DNA of 64,000 bases. It comes from Haliotis asinina. Taxonomy: Eukaryota > Mollusca > Gastropoda > Lepetellida > Haliotidae. Under the pieces are notes generated by a model that made no database searches, was not told where the DNA came from, and was given only the letters and a program-made list of their open reading frames with translations. Below are positions 33,078 through 44,538 of this stretch, in pieces. The DNA is taken from the NCBI RefSeq assembly GCF_037392515.1, contig NC_090280.1, positions 23,937,118 through 24,001,117 on the forward strand, read 5' to 3'. Numbering within the stretch: the first letter of the stretch is position 1; each line of letters begins with the position of its first letter. Position numbers and translations under genes: made by a program.

Positions 33078-33530
33078 TCATTTCCATGACGTCCTGCACA
33101 TACTCAGGGTTGTATCATGGATGGACCTCGGAGTCAAACCCACAGACATGGCAAAGGCGACAGTGAAAGCGGTGAGCCATGTCATTATGTCGTTTAAGAT
33201 ATGCCGTTTGTGCCAAGGGAGGGCATCCACTGACAAGGTGTTTGACAGTCTCTGTAAATGCATTGCATAACTGACACTGCATGAAATATTTTCTTTCAGA
33301 ATCACATTCAGGCGATTGCGACTGAGTAGTGACTGGTCCTGAGAAGCAAACAGGAAGCCCTCAGGTTCACGTTTGAGACCAGCCGACTTCATCCAGGCGA
33401 AAGAATCAATCGGATTGCAGTTATTTTCCACACACTGCAAGTACACTGGCTTCTCAAAATACTTCTCCACAAACGACCAACTCTGAGCAGACGTGGTGAA
33501 TAACTTCACCTGATTTACCTTAGTCGCTGA
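33078..33530 (-). pseudogene. LINE fragment, same family as the 26895-27740 copy
   Basis: The reverse-strand frame reads DSFAWMKSAGLKREPEGF, then ASQDQSLLSRNRLNVILK. It aligns by eye with DSFVWMKSAGLKCETEASF at 27.5 kb. LK.E.EGF..A.QDQ is typical of the C-terminal end of R2/RTE-like LINE proteins. It is 5' truncated. Confidence 0.75.
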
Positions 33531-33539
33531 ACCTGTAAG

Positions 33540-34023
33540 GTTTACGTCGCTTCACACAATATACACATGCAGGAACTCATGACGAGCGAACACCTTGACT
33601 ACTGGGCTACTCCACCGCCCCTCACAGTTAATGTGAATGGCGTCTGCAATGCGGCCTGGATGAAGAACAATAATACACATGGTTTACGTGATTTGCACAC
33701 ACATACCAATTTCAAGTGAGGGGTGAGTCTTCATGCCGCTTTTAGCATTTGGGGAAACGAACCCGGGACTTCAGTTTGACGAGCGAACGCTTTAACCATG
33801 ACGCTGCCCCTCCACTGCTGTGAACTAGGATGTTTCAAACCCAACATGTAATAAATCCCTTTATCCAGTGAGTGAGTTGGTATGCTTTTAGCAATATATT
33901 CCAGCAACATTACGCGGGCGACACCAGAAATGGGCTACACACATTGCACCCAACTTGGGAATCGAACCCGAGTCTCCGGCGTGATGAGCCAACGCTTTGC
34001 CCACCAGGCTACACCACCGCCTC
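33540..34023 (-). mobile_element. Cluster of three SINE family 1 copies
   Basis: Copies at about 33540-33620 (partial, ends GGGCTACTCCACCGCCCC), 33716-33815 (partial, GGAAACGAACCCGGGACTTC) and 33868-34023 (near complete, AGAAATGGGCTACACACATT). All have the same orientation. The last ends 70 bp from the poly(A) signal of the MACPF-ApeC gene. Confidence 0.85.
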
Positions 34024-34094
34024 CTTTTACCAATGAGGCGAGGTGTAAAGTAACTGAAATACACATGTAGTCCTGGTTTGCTTCCTATATCAAC

Positions 34095-34100
34095 TTTATT
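34095..34100 (-). terminator. Poly(A) signal of MACPF-ApeC gene
   Basis: AATAAA on the minus strand, 27 bp after the TGA stop at 34128-34130. The 3' UTR would be only about 50 nt. Confidence 0.8.
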
Positions 34101-34127
34101 CCACACGATTTGCTGTGTTTGAACAAT

Positions 34128-34383
34128 TCAACCAATGATGGGCCCGCTGTAATGAGGAGGAGAATAATAACAGAAGTGTATCCCGGGTTTGCGCCCAGTA
34201 TAAAATATACCCGGGTGAGAACCCCCGAAGTGATCCCGGGTTGTGGTGTCCTCTGTGTCGTAGATGAGGTATTCCGTGGTGAGTGTCATGCCGTGCACAT
34301 TTTGGCAGCCCCGGTTGTACAAGAACAGGTAGAAGGGCTTTTCAGTGGGCAGGTACACCGGGTTGGTGGGCATCCCGTCGTCT
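34128..34383 (-). CDS. MACPF-ApeC gene, coding exon 9
   Basis: The acceptor CATGTTCTCCAG precedes the exon. It codes the end of the ApeC domain (LPTEKPFYLFLYNRGCQNVH, then GSHPGIFYTGRKPGIHFCYY) and ends PIIG plus stop. Confidence 0.9.
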
Positions 34384-37300
34384 CTGGAGAACATGAAACA
34401 CATGAACAAAGACCAGCAAAGAAGAATGATATCACATACAGGTAGTACGTACAGTTACCTCCCTTTGTTGTTGCCAAGCATGGGCTCGATGTTGCCAGTT
34501 GAGAAATTACGACAATTTCATGAAGGCTAATTGTATATAACAGCGACACAAGCACAACTACATCTCAAACACACTTCACTGACTGTTTTGGACTTCTACC
34601 TGCAACAAAAGTCGATACGTGTATTCTTGCCAAAATCTCCATCAGGTAGTGTTCCGCCATGACTATTTCTGTTGGGGACGTCATTGTCGTCAAGCTGGAT
34701 GTAGCCGTCTCGGAAACCTGCAACAAGTAGCATAAAAGCCCAACCACTAATGTGTGTTCTATAACCAAGATAAACTCTTCCCTTAATGCCTAGCCATGTC
34801 CTATAACCAAAGTAAACGCCTCCTTTAATGCTTAGCCATGTCCTATAACCAAGGTAAACTCCTCCTTTAATGCCTAGCCATGTCCTATAACCAAGGTAAA
34901 CCCCTCCTTTAATACCTAGCCATGTCCTATAACCAAGGTAAACTCCTCCTTTAATGCCCAGAAATGTCCGATAACCAAGGTAAACCCCTCCTTTAATACC
35001 TAGCCATGTCCTATAACCAAGGTAAACTCCTCCTTTAATGCCTAGCCATGTCCTATAACGAAGGTAAACTCCTCCTTTAATGCTTAGCCATGTCCTATAA
35101 CCAAGATAAACATTTCCCTTAATGCCTAGCCATGTCCTATAACCAAGGTAAACCCCTCCTTTAATACCTAGTCATGTCCTATAACCAAGGTAAACTCCTC
35201 CTTTAATGCCTAGAAATGTCCTAAAACCAAGGTAATCTTGCCTTTTAATGCTTAGCCATGTCCTATAACCAAGATAAATTCCTATGTTTAACATAACCAT
35301 CATAACCTCCTACGTCAATGCCTGGCGATGTCCTATGTCCAAGATAAACACATTTGCTTGCTGAAGGCATAGATTTATAGTTCCCACAATTTAGAATGCA
35401 GTGTCTACTTGAATGAAAGTTTTCATGCTTAAGGATGAAGTATATCTACCTAGAGGGCAGTTCCCATGCTTAAGGATGCAGTATATCTACCTGAAAGGCA
35501 GTTTCCATACTTAAGGATGCATTATATCTACATGGAGTATAGTTCCCACACTTAAGGATGCAGTATATCTACCCGAAGGATAGTTTCTATACTTAAGGAT
35601 GCAGTATATCTGCCTGGAGGACAGTTTCCATACTTAGGGATGCAGTATATCCACCTGGAGGGCAGTTCCTATACTTAAGGATGCAGCATATCTACCTGAA
35701 GGACAGTTTCTATACTTAAGGATGCAGTATATCTACCCGAAGGATAGTCTCTATACTTAAGGGTGCAGTATATCTACCTGGAGGACAGTTCCCATACTTA
35801 AGGATGCAGCATATCTACCTGAAGGACAGTTTCTATACTTAAGGATGCAGTATATCCACCTGGAGGACAGTTTCCATACTTAAGGATGCAGCATATCTAC
35901 CTGAAGGAGAGTTTCTATACTTAAGGATGCAGTATATCTACCCGAAGGATAGTCTCTATACTTAAGGATGCAGTATATCTACATGGAGGGCAGTTTCCAT
36001 ACTTAAGGATGCAGTATATCTACCTGGAGGACAGTTCCCATACTTAAGGATGCAGCATATCTACCTGAAGGACAGTTCCCATACTTAAGGATGCAGTATA
36101 TCCACCTGGAGGACAGTTCCCATACTTAAGGATGCAGCATATCTACCTGAAGGACAGTTTCTATACTTAAGGATGCAGTATATCCACCTGGAGGACAGAT
36201 CCCATACTTAAGGATGCAGCATATCTACCTGAAGGACAGTTTCTATACTTAAGGATGCAGTATATCTACCCGAAGAATAGTCTCTATACTTAAGGATGCA
36301 GTATATCTACCTGAAGGACAGTTTCCATACTTAAGGGTGCAGTATATCTGCCTGGAGGACAGTTCCCATACTTAAGGATGCAGCATATCTACCTGAAGGA
36401 CAGTTTCTATACTTAAGGATGCAGTATATCCACCTGGAGGACAGTTCCCATACTTAAGGATGCAGTATATCTACCCGAAGGATAGTCTCTATACTTAAGG
36501 ATGCAGTATATCTACCTGGAGGACAGTTCCCATACTTAAGGATGCAGTATATCTACCTGGAGGACAGTTTCCATACTTAAGGATGCAGTAAATCTACCTG
36601 GAGGACAGTTTTCACACTTAAGGATGCAGTATATCTACCTGAGGGACGGTTTCCATACTTAAGGATGCAGTATATCTACCTGAAGGACAGTTTTCACACT
36701 TAAGGATGCAGTATATCTACCTGAGGGACAGTTTCCATACTTAAAGATGCAGTATATCTACCTGAAGGACAGTTTTCACACTTAAGGATGCAGTATATCT
36801 ACCTGAGGGACAGTTCCCATACTTAAGGATGCAGTATATCTACCCGAAGGACAGTTTCTATACTTAAGGATGCAGTATATCTACCTGGAGGACAGTTTTC
36901 AGACTTAAGGATGCAGTATATCTACCTAAAGGACAGTTTCCATACTTAAGGATGCAGTATATCTACCTGAAGGACAGTTTCCGTACTTAAGGATGCAGTA
37001 TATCTACCTGAAGGACAGTTTTCACACTTAAGGATGCAGTATATCTACCTGAGGGACAGTTTCCATACTTAAAGATGCAGTATATCTACCTGAAGGACAG
37101 TTTTCACACTTAAGGATGCAGTATATCTACCTGAGGGACAGTTTCCATACTTAAGGATGCAGTAGTCCCCTGCTGGCCAATCCATGTCCCAGTCACTGAC
37201 CTTCGGCTTCCCCTTCATACAGAAGTAGTACTTGAAATTGCCTTTGCTCGGGAAGCTTCCTGTAACGTATGTTTTAGCAGCATGAAACTATCGGTACAGT

Positions 37301-40300
37301 AGCTCACCTTTATCAAATTACATGTCAAATATGAATGAGCGAGAATCAGCTGATTAGCTTTGATACAATGAGTTGTCAACGGTTACAATAAGTCGGTATT
37401 CAGATTAGCTCTTCGTTATCACTATCGTTTATGGCCTCTATAATGATAAATATTGAGTGAGTATGATTTTACGCCGCTTTTAGCAATATTCCAGCTATAT
37501 CGCGGCGGGGGACATATAAAACAGCCTTCACACATTGTACCCAAGTGGAGAATCGAACCCGGAGCTTTCTGCGTGAAGGACGAACGCTTTACCCTCTAAA
37601 CTACCCCCACTATTATGATAAATATGTATGTACGAGTATATTATGCATAATTTATATGTCCTTTCCTGGCCGCAAATGAATATATCAACTTTTGTCACTC
37701 GAGATAGTCATTTGACAAGTTCAGTTTTTAACTGCAAGGAGTGGCACAGTTTTCGCCCTTACCTCTCAGATGGATGTTGCCGGAGGCGTGGTTTAAGGTC
37801 AATGTATTTTCCAGGTCTTCATAACGCCACCCCTCAGCCCATGATGCGCCACCCGTGGGGCAACCCGTCTTGGCCTGCATCAAACCGTACGTCCCCAGGG
37901 GCCAAATCAGTGGTATCTTCAGCTCGATATCTGCCAGGTTGACGGGAACATCAGTATGTAGTATTATTTATACAGTCTTGGTGTTTGTGTGTTAGTGCGT
38001 AATTGTGCATGGTGAGTGGCGTGTGTTTTTGTGTGTAGGCGTTCGTCGTTTTGCGTGATTGCGTGCGTGCGTGCGTGTGTTTATGAGTGTGAAATGACTT
38101 AGTGTCTGAACAGTGACGATGATAAAGGGATATATTATCCTTCCTATGACATTAACATACGTTTCAGCGTGCAGCATTACAATGATAGATGTCATGAATA
38201 CCGGGTATGAACGGACGTGTAAGACGTGTTTAGTCCATTGGTGAACACCTGGTGTCATTACTGAGCTTAAATGGTCCATACAACTTCTCCTTAATGCTTC
38301 GGGATTGTTACCAATGTATAGTTTTGTCGTGTGATTGTGATTTTTATTGAGAAGCACGTACAATATGAATCAAACACAAACACACACCAGAAAAAAACAA
38401 CAAAACAAATAAATGCATACAAAAAAATCCCCACAAAGTAAGTAACTTTCCCATCTCCACCCCCATGTCACGCACAAAATCAATGACCCCCTTCCCCATG
38501 TTTTTTATGCATGATTTATTCATGTACAAGCTTGCTGATCTGTACGGATTATGTATGGATGAGATGCATACGGTTTTGTTTATGGACTTGATCCGTACGG
38601 ATTTTTATAAGTTACACCTGTACGTAATATTTATGGACTTGGTCGTTATAGATTGTTTATGGATAAGATGTGTACGCATAATTGAAGGACGTGGTCGTTA
38701 TACTTTGTTTATGGATTAGATGTGTATGCATTATTCATGGACTTGGTCGTTATAGATTGTTTATGGATTAGATGTCTATGCATTATTCATGGACTTGGTC
38801 GTTACAGATTGTTTATAGAGTAGATGTGTACGCACGTTTTTATGGACTTGGTCCATATAGATTATTTATGTTTTTGATGTGTATGGAATATTTATGGTGA
38901 GATGTATACAGCTGAGACTGGAATATAACCTGCCTGTTGCCAGTTGCTGTTTCTTGAGTGTCGGGTAAGCCTGGAGAGCTGTGAGGAGAGAGGCCTTTTT
39001 CTTGGTGATAGACAGTTGCGTGTTGCCTGAACACGACGAGTAGACCTTCCAGTAGGCGGCACTCAGAGCATAGTCCAGTGGGCGCACTTCAAACCACAGA
39101 GGCTCTGGGCGGTCAGGTGTCCCGATTTTGAAGCTGAACTGTAAGCTGCCAAAGTGGCTCTTGAAGGTGTTGCTCACTTGAAACTTGTTCAAGTCGACAC
39201 CTACAGATCCACTGTACTGATTGTAGCGGCCACCGAAGGTGATAGATGACCCGGACTGTCAAGGAAAGAACCTGTGTACATCGTTCACACGAGACCTACA
39301 TCTATAATTACGCGATGCATGATACGTATAGAATACTCATTCACTACATGTACATTTACCATTCTCTCAGCGTGCAAAATAGTTTCCAAACTTTGCTAGC
39401 CGGTCGGCTAGATATGGCTGAGTTACTTGCAAACAAACAAACTAATTCACTTGCCCAAACTTTGAATGTAGAAAGTAAACAAGAGATTACAAAAATAAAT
39501 GAGATACTGTCGGCATGATACGGATTTCATCTTTAAACTACAAATATAGGGAACACTTTATATTTGCATGATGTAAAGGTGTATTATAATTTAACAACTC
39601 GGCGAGAGTGACAATTACAAAAGAAAATGCACTAGCCAGTCGGGCCCTTGACTGTTGAGATTTACCAGCCCTACTGGATTTTTACTAGCCACGGACTACC
39701 GTGCCAGTAGGTATTTCGCTGACTGCATTCACCACATTTCTACAGCGTGTTCTCTACTCCCGTGTATTTCCTGCACAGTTAGATCTGGCCCGGTCAAACT
39801 GTCACAAAACCTAAAAATAACTGGCAGAGGAATGATTTGAGTGTTTTCAACATGTTCAAGTTATCACTAATGGGTACTAAACAGTCCTCTCTTGAAATAT
39901 GACGCTAAGTCTTATTGTGGACGGTAAACAGTTGAAAAATTGGAATATTTATTTGTTGCCTTTAGCTGTCTTTTAGTATTTTATCTCTAAAGGCTAACCA
40001 TAGCCTCATCTAGTTTGAGGTTTATGAAAGATATAACCTTTCCATTCCATTTTGCGACTGCAATCGTTTGTGAACAAAGTCTATGCTACTCGTTTGGCAC
40101 TGGAGTACCCAAAACCAGGTTAAAACCTCATGTCATAACTTTAATCAATATTAATTTTCAATATTTGCTATTTTGTAATCATCAGTTGTATGTTTTGCAA
40201 GAAATTATACCATTCTTCCCGCCGAGATACTGCTCAAATCTTGATAAATGCGACGTAAATCAAACCCATTTATTGACTGACTCACTTCATATACACTGGT

Positions 40301-43300
40301 ATAATCGCTTAACGGGCACGATTTATTCACTACATTTTCAATACGTATTACTACAGCTTCACTAAGTATTCACTAAATGTTCTCTGCGGTCTGTTCGTCA
40401 CTTTTGCGGATATAAGTGGAGGTTGTCAGGATGGACGACAGTGGTGTTCTATGACCTACCTTCTGCATGACGTATTCGACGAAGTTCGTCAGAGAACTCT
40501 TGTACCTGGTAATGGTTCTGTACCCAATGTCGGCCGTTGTGATCACATGCTACAACAAACATGTGATACATACAGAACTCATAGTCCTTTGCTGTTGATT
40601 GACGACAATCAGAATACGATACTAGTGAATGTGGCATTGGTCGCCGAGCATGGCGATTAATCAGTTTGGAAAGTCTTTCCAAGCAGCATACAAATCATCC
40701 CATTGTAAGGAAACAGCCCTTGTTAGAGTTCACTATCAAAATATGGTAGATAAGAGTCAACAAAAAGTCAGAGCTCTAGAACCTCTTGATTTGTCACCAA
40801 ACTCCACTACTGACTTGAGACTGTATAACTGGCACTGTCCTCAAGTAGACTGTCCTCAAGTGGATTCAGTCCTATATCTCTGACCAGACCCAAACAGTTA
40901 AAATCCATGATGTCTTCTCTAAACACTCAGCTCTGTTTGGTGTGCCACAAGGTGTAGTTTTGGGGCCACATGGTTTCACAATTTACATCACTACTGTTGG
41001 AGACATAATTCGAAAGCATTTTGTAGATTTCCGTCTGTATGCAGATGAAACTCTAATCTATATCCTCCGAACTTTCATGCAACATCAAGAAACTGCAGCT
41101 GGAACAGCGCATACATGAAATCAGAAGGTGGATGGTATGTGATGGAATTTCCTCGCCCTGGATCCAAACACGAGCTCAGAAAGCTAGAATCTGATTACAT
41201 GTATCTTCACATTGGTGATGCTAAAGTTTTGCCTCCACACAGTGCACGAAATCGGCGAGTCCTTCTAGATTGCACCATGTCCATGGATGCCCATATTGTT
41301 TCTGTCAGCAGAGCTTGCTACTACAGCATTTCCGGTATCACCAGAGTACGCCACTGTCTTGACATTCAAACCTGCATCGCCTAGTAACATGTCATCCAAA
41401 TCAATTCGGAAACTTCAGAGAATTCAGAGCTCAGCTTCTCGCTACGACCATGTCTCTCTGGTGCTTCAGTCACTTCACTGGCTTCCCATCTCTGCAAGAA
41501 ACACCTTTCAAACTCCTCGCCCTCACTCACGACTGTCTCTACAATAACACGTTTCCAACCTATCGCAAATAACTTATCTCCCCTTACTCACCCCAGCGGA
41601 ATCTTAAATCTTTCAGTGATTCTCTCTGGACTAAACCCAAATCACTAAACGGATCGGACTGTTTGAATGCGCCTTCTCTTTCGTCAGCCAAAAGCTCTGG
41701 AATTCACTTCCCCAAAACCTCAGAAATACACCTACTAAAGACACCTTTAAATCACAAGTTAAGACTGTCCTACTTCTGTCTGTGTACCAGTGAATAATCA
41801 TTCTTTGTTTTATGTACATACATATATACGTTCCAGTTTTACACTGTATTAGCGCCACTGAGCACCTGCACGGTGGATGTTAGACGTTTTACAAAAGTAT
41901 TTTTTTAATGTATCATGTTATATACAGCCGTGTGAACCTACCGTGCCCCAGGTGTCGATGAAGTTCATGTATGCAGCAGCGTTGTAGGTGTCGGGCAGGG
42001 CACAGACAGCCGCCGCGAAGTTCTCCGTCACAGAGAAGTTATGTGTGGGTGCAAGCTCGTCCAGATAGCGCACCTGACCCATGTTGCAGGCGCTCTCTTG
42101 CTGCCAGAACACGTTCTTCTCTACATTGGTCTGGGCCCTGGCGTGTTGGGAGCCTGGTACAATGGCGCCATAGTGAGTAGAAGTATCACGTGTGATAATT
42201 ATAAAAGTGTTCGTGTTCGGTCAGGTGTCTTGCTGTCAGGGCACCTGTCTGTAGATCTACTATACACAAAGAACTTAATTATGCACCACCCCTGTAATTT
42301 AGAAATGATAGGGTTTCAACACGTACACGTGGTGGCCACGATGAAAAAAAGTTTTTTCTGACCTGTATGATTCTTTGACTAAAAAAGAAAACGACAAAAT
42401 GATTGGAATCAATGTTGATTTTGTGATTGCTCATTACCAAAAAAAAAAAAATAAAAAAAAATAAAAAATAAAAAAAATACAAAACTATGTCTGTATAAGT
42501 ATGGTTAATGTTGGTGCTTAATGTTGAATTCATTGGTGACTGAGAACATTCAGCCAGCACTCTCCTCCTCATACTCCTGTCAGCCGTCTGATCTGAAGGG
42601 TCAATCTACGCCCTTCCTCTTGTAAAGCAGCATCCAGTTGGGTGAGGGTTTGTACTGGAAGATCTCATGTCCCAGAAATACTCCAAAAGGTTAGGATCAG
42701 GGCTCATTCAATCGTGAGATATGTCAGGGGGTGGTAACTGTGTTATTGTTTGCTTCCCGAATGTGGTTCTGCCTTGTTGAGCCAGTAATGTCTATCATGT
42801 CGGTGTATCTGATACATCTGCCTCTACATAGTCGCACTACCTGCCGTGTTAGTGTGAGACCGTTGGATTTCATTTGAGACCGATGAATTGTTCACTAACA
42901 CATCAACAAGCGCGTGTAGTGAAATTTCACTGTCACGGGTGCAACTCGCAACCTGGCGAGGTTCTACCAGCAAGTGGTCCTCCCTCGTAAAAATAGCGAA
43001 AAGTGACAATACAATAGTGACTGTTGGTCAAGAAACTATGAAACAAATCATCAGAGATGGTCTGTCGATTTCAAATGACAGTGCTAAATTTGGCTTTTGT
43101 TGCAAATATTATATATTTTGTTAGGGAGCAATTCATCGGTCTCAAATGAAACCAGACGGACTGTATAGTACCAGATGATTGTGATACAGCGCTACTTATT
43201 GCCTAACTACTCTGTGTGCATGTTCCTTCCTCTATACAGGCACGGAGTCTTGCAATACTTACTGGAGCTCATCCCGAAGGAGAAGCTGGCGAGCAACTGG

Positions 43301-44538
43301 CCTATTTTACCACCAACTAGAAGACAAAACAAAGATTGTTTATAATGTTTGTTATTGATACATGAATACAACCTATGAAGGGAATTGAACCCACATACAT
43401 GGAATTACATAACAGATAGTAAACAGTGTCCTCTGATATATCCTTTCAGAGATATCCGATCACAACGTTCGAAATAGCTACTGGCCCGCTTGCCAAATGC
43501 TGGCTGATTGGGAATCAACCAGTAATATATTGTTCAAGCTATCTAACTGGCTGTGTAAAAATCTGAGATAATTTGTTGTTTATTTAATGAATATGATGAG
43601 AACAATTATTGTATTGTCATGTCACATGATGATCGCTAATCGGTTTTAACGTTACACAAAGGAGATTAAAAACCAGTCTATCTAACATTTAACTTGATTG
43701 ACTGTGGTTTTGCTAGTATCAAATCAGCTTCGCCGTGGTTGTTCTAAACAGTATACATACTCATTGCAAATGGCCGTTCTCTTAATAGGAAATGTCACGA
43801 TCCAGAAAAAGAGAAAGATGAAGAATTCAAACGAAAACGTAAATTATAGGAGAATAAAAAGCAAGAGGTAAAATTCTGCACTCGATGGAACGTGGTCTTT
43901 CCTTGGTTAACTTCAGAGAGCAGTGAAATGTATCACATCATCACACCTGACCGATGTTAATTTTGATATACATATTTTGCAGGGCCAGTGAAGTTTGATG
44001 TGAGCTAGCAACATTTTTACCAGCCCTCCTGCATGACTAGTGACTTTTCAAAATTATTACATACACTGATCTCATGTTACCACGAGACACATCCTTTCAG
44101 ACTTATCCCTTTAGCCTCAACATTTCAGAACGTCTGTGTGGTCTAATGGATGACCAACCTACCAACCAGCCAGCCAACCAACCAGCCAATCAATCGACCA
44201 ATCACGACGTAGCTACTCACAAGTTGTGTCTACCCTCCGTGACAGCATATTTTGGTAGGACTTCTGACCAAAGTACACATATTCCTCCGTCGCGCAGTCA
44301 AGACGACCTTGAGCAATCTCGGCCTCTGGAGGGTCTTTCCCGGTCAGTTTGAAGATGTGCCTGGTGAGAAGAACGCCCGGGTCGATTCCCCCTCGGGGCA
44401 CCGTGTCCTCACCCTCAGGGTTGGCCTTCAACAGGTTGTAGCCTATCCCCACATACTGCAGACCGTTCAGGTTGACAGTGACTGCAGAGGCCAACATCAC
44501 CGACAGTGGCGACACAAACAGTGCTAACATCATGGACG
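34128..44538 (-). CDS. Secreted MACPF-ApeC (apextrin-like) protein, nine coding exons
   Basis: Exons on the minus strand are 44221-44538, 43263-43316, 41942-42153, 40460-40549, 38910-39255, 37763-37930, 37131-37259, 34600-34717 and 34128-34383. Every junction has GT-AG borders and compatible phases, giving 561 residues from ATG 44533. Residues 1-17 are a signal peptide (MMLALFVSPLSVMLASA). A MACPF domain follows: GIGYNLLKANPEG near 30-41 and the family signature FIDTWGTHVITT across the exon 3/4 junction. From about 348 an ApeC domain starts with WPLGTYGL and GCP, followed by FC.K, WPAGDYCIL, GNCPSGF, DGDFGKNTRIDFCCR and GCQNVHGM. MACPF proteins form membrane pores; ApeC domains of other invertebrates bind microbial cell wall or lipids. 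The C-terminal module of snail perivitellin-2 is a related alternative. The gene looks intact. Confidence 0.85.
34600..34717 (-). CDS. MACPF-ApeC gene, coding exon 8
   Basis: The acceptor GCTACTTGTTGCAG and donor AG|GTAGAA bound 118 bp. It codes FRDGYIQLDDND and SHGGTLPDGDFGKNTRID, then FCC, the core of the ApeC second half. Confidence 0.9.
34718..37130 (-). other. Intron 7 of MACPF-ApeC gene, mostly satellite
   Basis: A 2413-bp intron of which about 2.3 kb is two tandem arrays: 41-bp units on the donor side and 42-bp units on the acceptor side. Little unique sequence remains. Confidence 0.85.
34757..35335. repeat. Minisatellite, 42-bp unit, about 13-14 copies
   Basis: The unit contains ATGTCCTATAACCAAGGTAA followed by ACTCCTCCTTTAATGCCTAG. 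Copies are mostly over 90 per cent alike and fade after 35280. No similarity to the neighbouring exons was seen. Confidence 0.95.
35395..37135. repeat. Minisatellite, 41-bp unit, about 42 copies, seeded at a splice donor
   Basis: The plus-strand unit contains CTTAAGGATGCAGTATATC then TACCTGAAGGACAGTTTCC. Read on the minus strand, every unit carries CTTCAG|GTAGAT, the donor of exon 7, and the sequence of the last coding bases of exon 7 (CATCCTTAAGTATGGAAAC). The first unit is the exon end itself. Confidence 0.95.
37131..37259 (-). CDS. MACPF-ApeC gene, coding exon 7
   Basis: The acceptor CATACGTTACAG and donor CTCAG|GTAGAT bound 129 bp. It codes SFPSKGNFKYYFCMKGKP, then WPAGDYCILKYGNCPS. The last 35 or so bases are the founder unit of the adjoining 41-bp array. 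Confidence 0.9.
37455..37612 (-). mobile_element. SINE family 1, in intron 6
   Basis: TGATTTTACGCCGCTTTTAG, GCGGCGGGGGACATATAAA and GAATCGAACCCGGAGC are present. It lies between exons 7 and 6 of the MACPF-ApeC gene. Confidence 0.9.
37763..37930 (-). CDS. MACPF-ApeC gene, coding exon 6
   Basis: It codes IPLIWPLGTYGLMQAKTGCP, then WAEGWRYEDLEN and ASGNIHLRG, the start of the ApeC domain. The donor AGAG|GTAAGG is strong. The acceptor CCTGGCAG is weaker but has a TACTGAT branch-point match about 20 bp upstream. The frame stays open upstream of the acceptor for only a few codons. Confidence 0.85.
37931..38909 (-). other. Intron 5 of MACPF-ApeC gene
   Basis: Contains a GTGCGTGCGTGCGTGTGT-rich patch near 38055 and the degenerate 38.56-38.89 kb tandem repeat. 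No other gene is visible. Confidence 0.7.
38560..38890. repeat. Degenerate tandem repeat, about 57-60 bp unit
   Basis: TTCATGGACTTGGTCGTTA and AGATTGTTTATGGATTAGAT recur about five or six times with drift. Open frames over it are short and lack family support. Confidence 0.8.
38910..39255 (-). CDS. MACPF-ApeC gene, coding exon 5
   Basis: The acceptor TTCTTTCCTTGACAG opens in phase 0. It codes ITFGGRYNQYSGSVGVDL and WFEVRPLDYALSAAYW, then SLLTALQAYPTL, the C-terminal part of the MACPF fold. The chosen donor AGCT|GTATAC is weak but is the one that keeps phase with exon 6. An alternative GTTATA site 20 bp upstream would not. Confidence 0.8.
40460..40549 (-). CDS. MACPF-ApeC gene, coding exon 4
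   Basis: A 90-bp exon between TTTGTTGTAG and AAG|GTAGGT, in phase 0 at both ends. It begins HVITTADIGYRTITRY, completing the MACPF signature WGTH with exon 3. Confidence 0.92.
40640..41790 (+). pseudogene. LINE (CR1/jockey-like) fragment in intron 3 of MACPF-ApeC gene
   Basis: Plus-strand frames show ALFGVPQGVVLGPHGFTIY and FRLYADETLIYI, matching the reverse transcriptase blocks GVPQGSVLGP and YADDT. Later, VLQSLHWLPI and LWNSLPQNLR-like pieces follow. Several frame changes are needed, the YADD motif is altered to YADE, and the 5' end is lost. Confidence 0.8.
41942..42153 (-). CDS. MACPF-ApeC gene, coding exon 3
   Basis: The acceptor ATTGTACCAG and donor CACG|GTAGGT bound 212 bp. It codes AQTNVEKNVFWQQE, then NFAAAVCALPDTYN and AAAYMNFIDTWGT, the heart of the MACPF domain. 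Its G+C content is visibly higher than the surrounding introns. Confidence 0.92.
42154..43262 (-). other. Intron 2 of MACPF-ApeC gene
   Basis: Contains a poly-A/T-rich tract at 42441-42480 and otherwise unrecognised sequence. No other gene was seen. Confidence 0.7.
43263..43316 (-). CDS. MACPF-ApeC gene, coding exon 2
   Basis: A 54-bp exon between TTTTGTCTTCTAG and CTCCA|GTAAGT, in phase 1 at both ends. It codes GGKIGQLLASFSFGMSS. Confidence 0.85.
44221..44538 (-). CDS. MACPF-ApeC gene, coding exon 1 with signal peptide
   Basis: The acceptor ATTTCTCATAG lies 5 bp before two consecutive ATG codons (44533), so a separate 5' UTR exon is expected upstream. The exon codes the signal peptide, VGIGYNLLKANPEG, GIDPGVLLTRHIFKL and YVYFGQKSYQNML, and ends at the consensus donor ACTT|GTGAGT. 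Confidence 0.9.

Noticed and set aside
38910-38930. Donor GTTATA 20 bp before the chosen exon 5 end of the MACPF-ApeC gene
   Set aside because: It ends in phase 2 and does not join any usable exon 6 acceptor; the GTATAC site keeps the frame.
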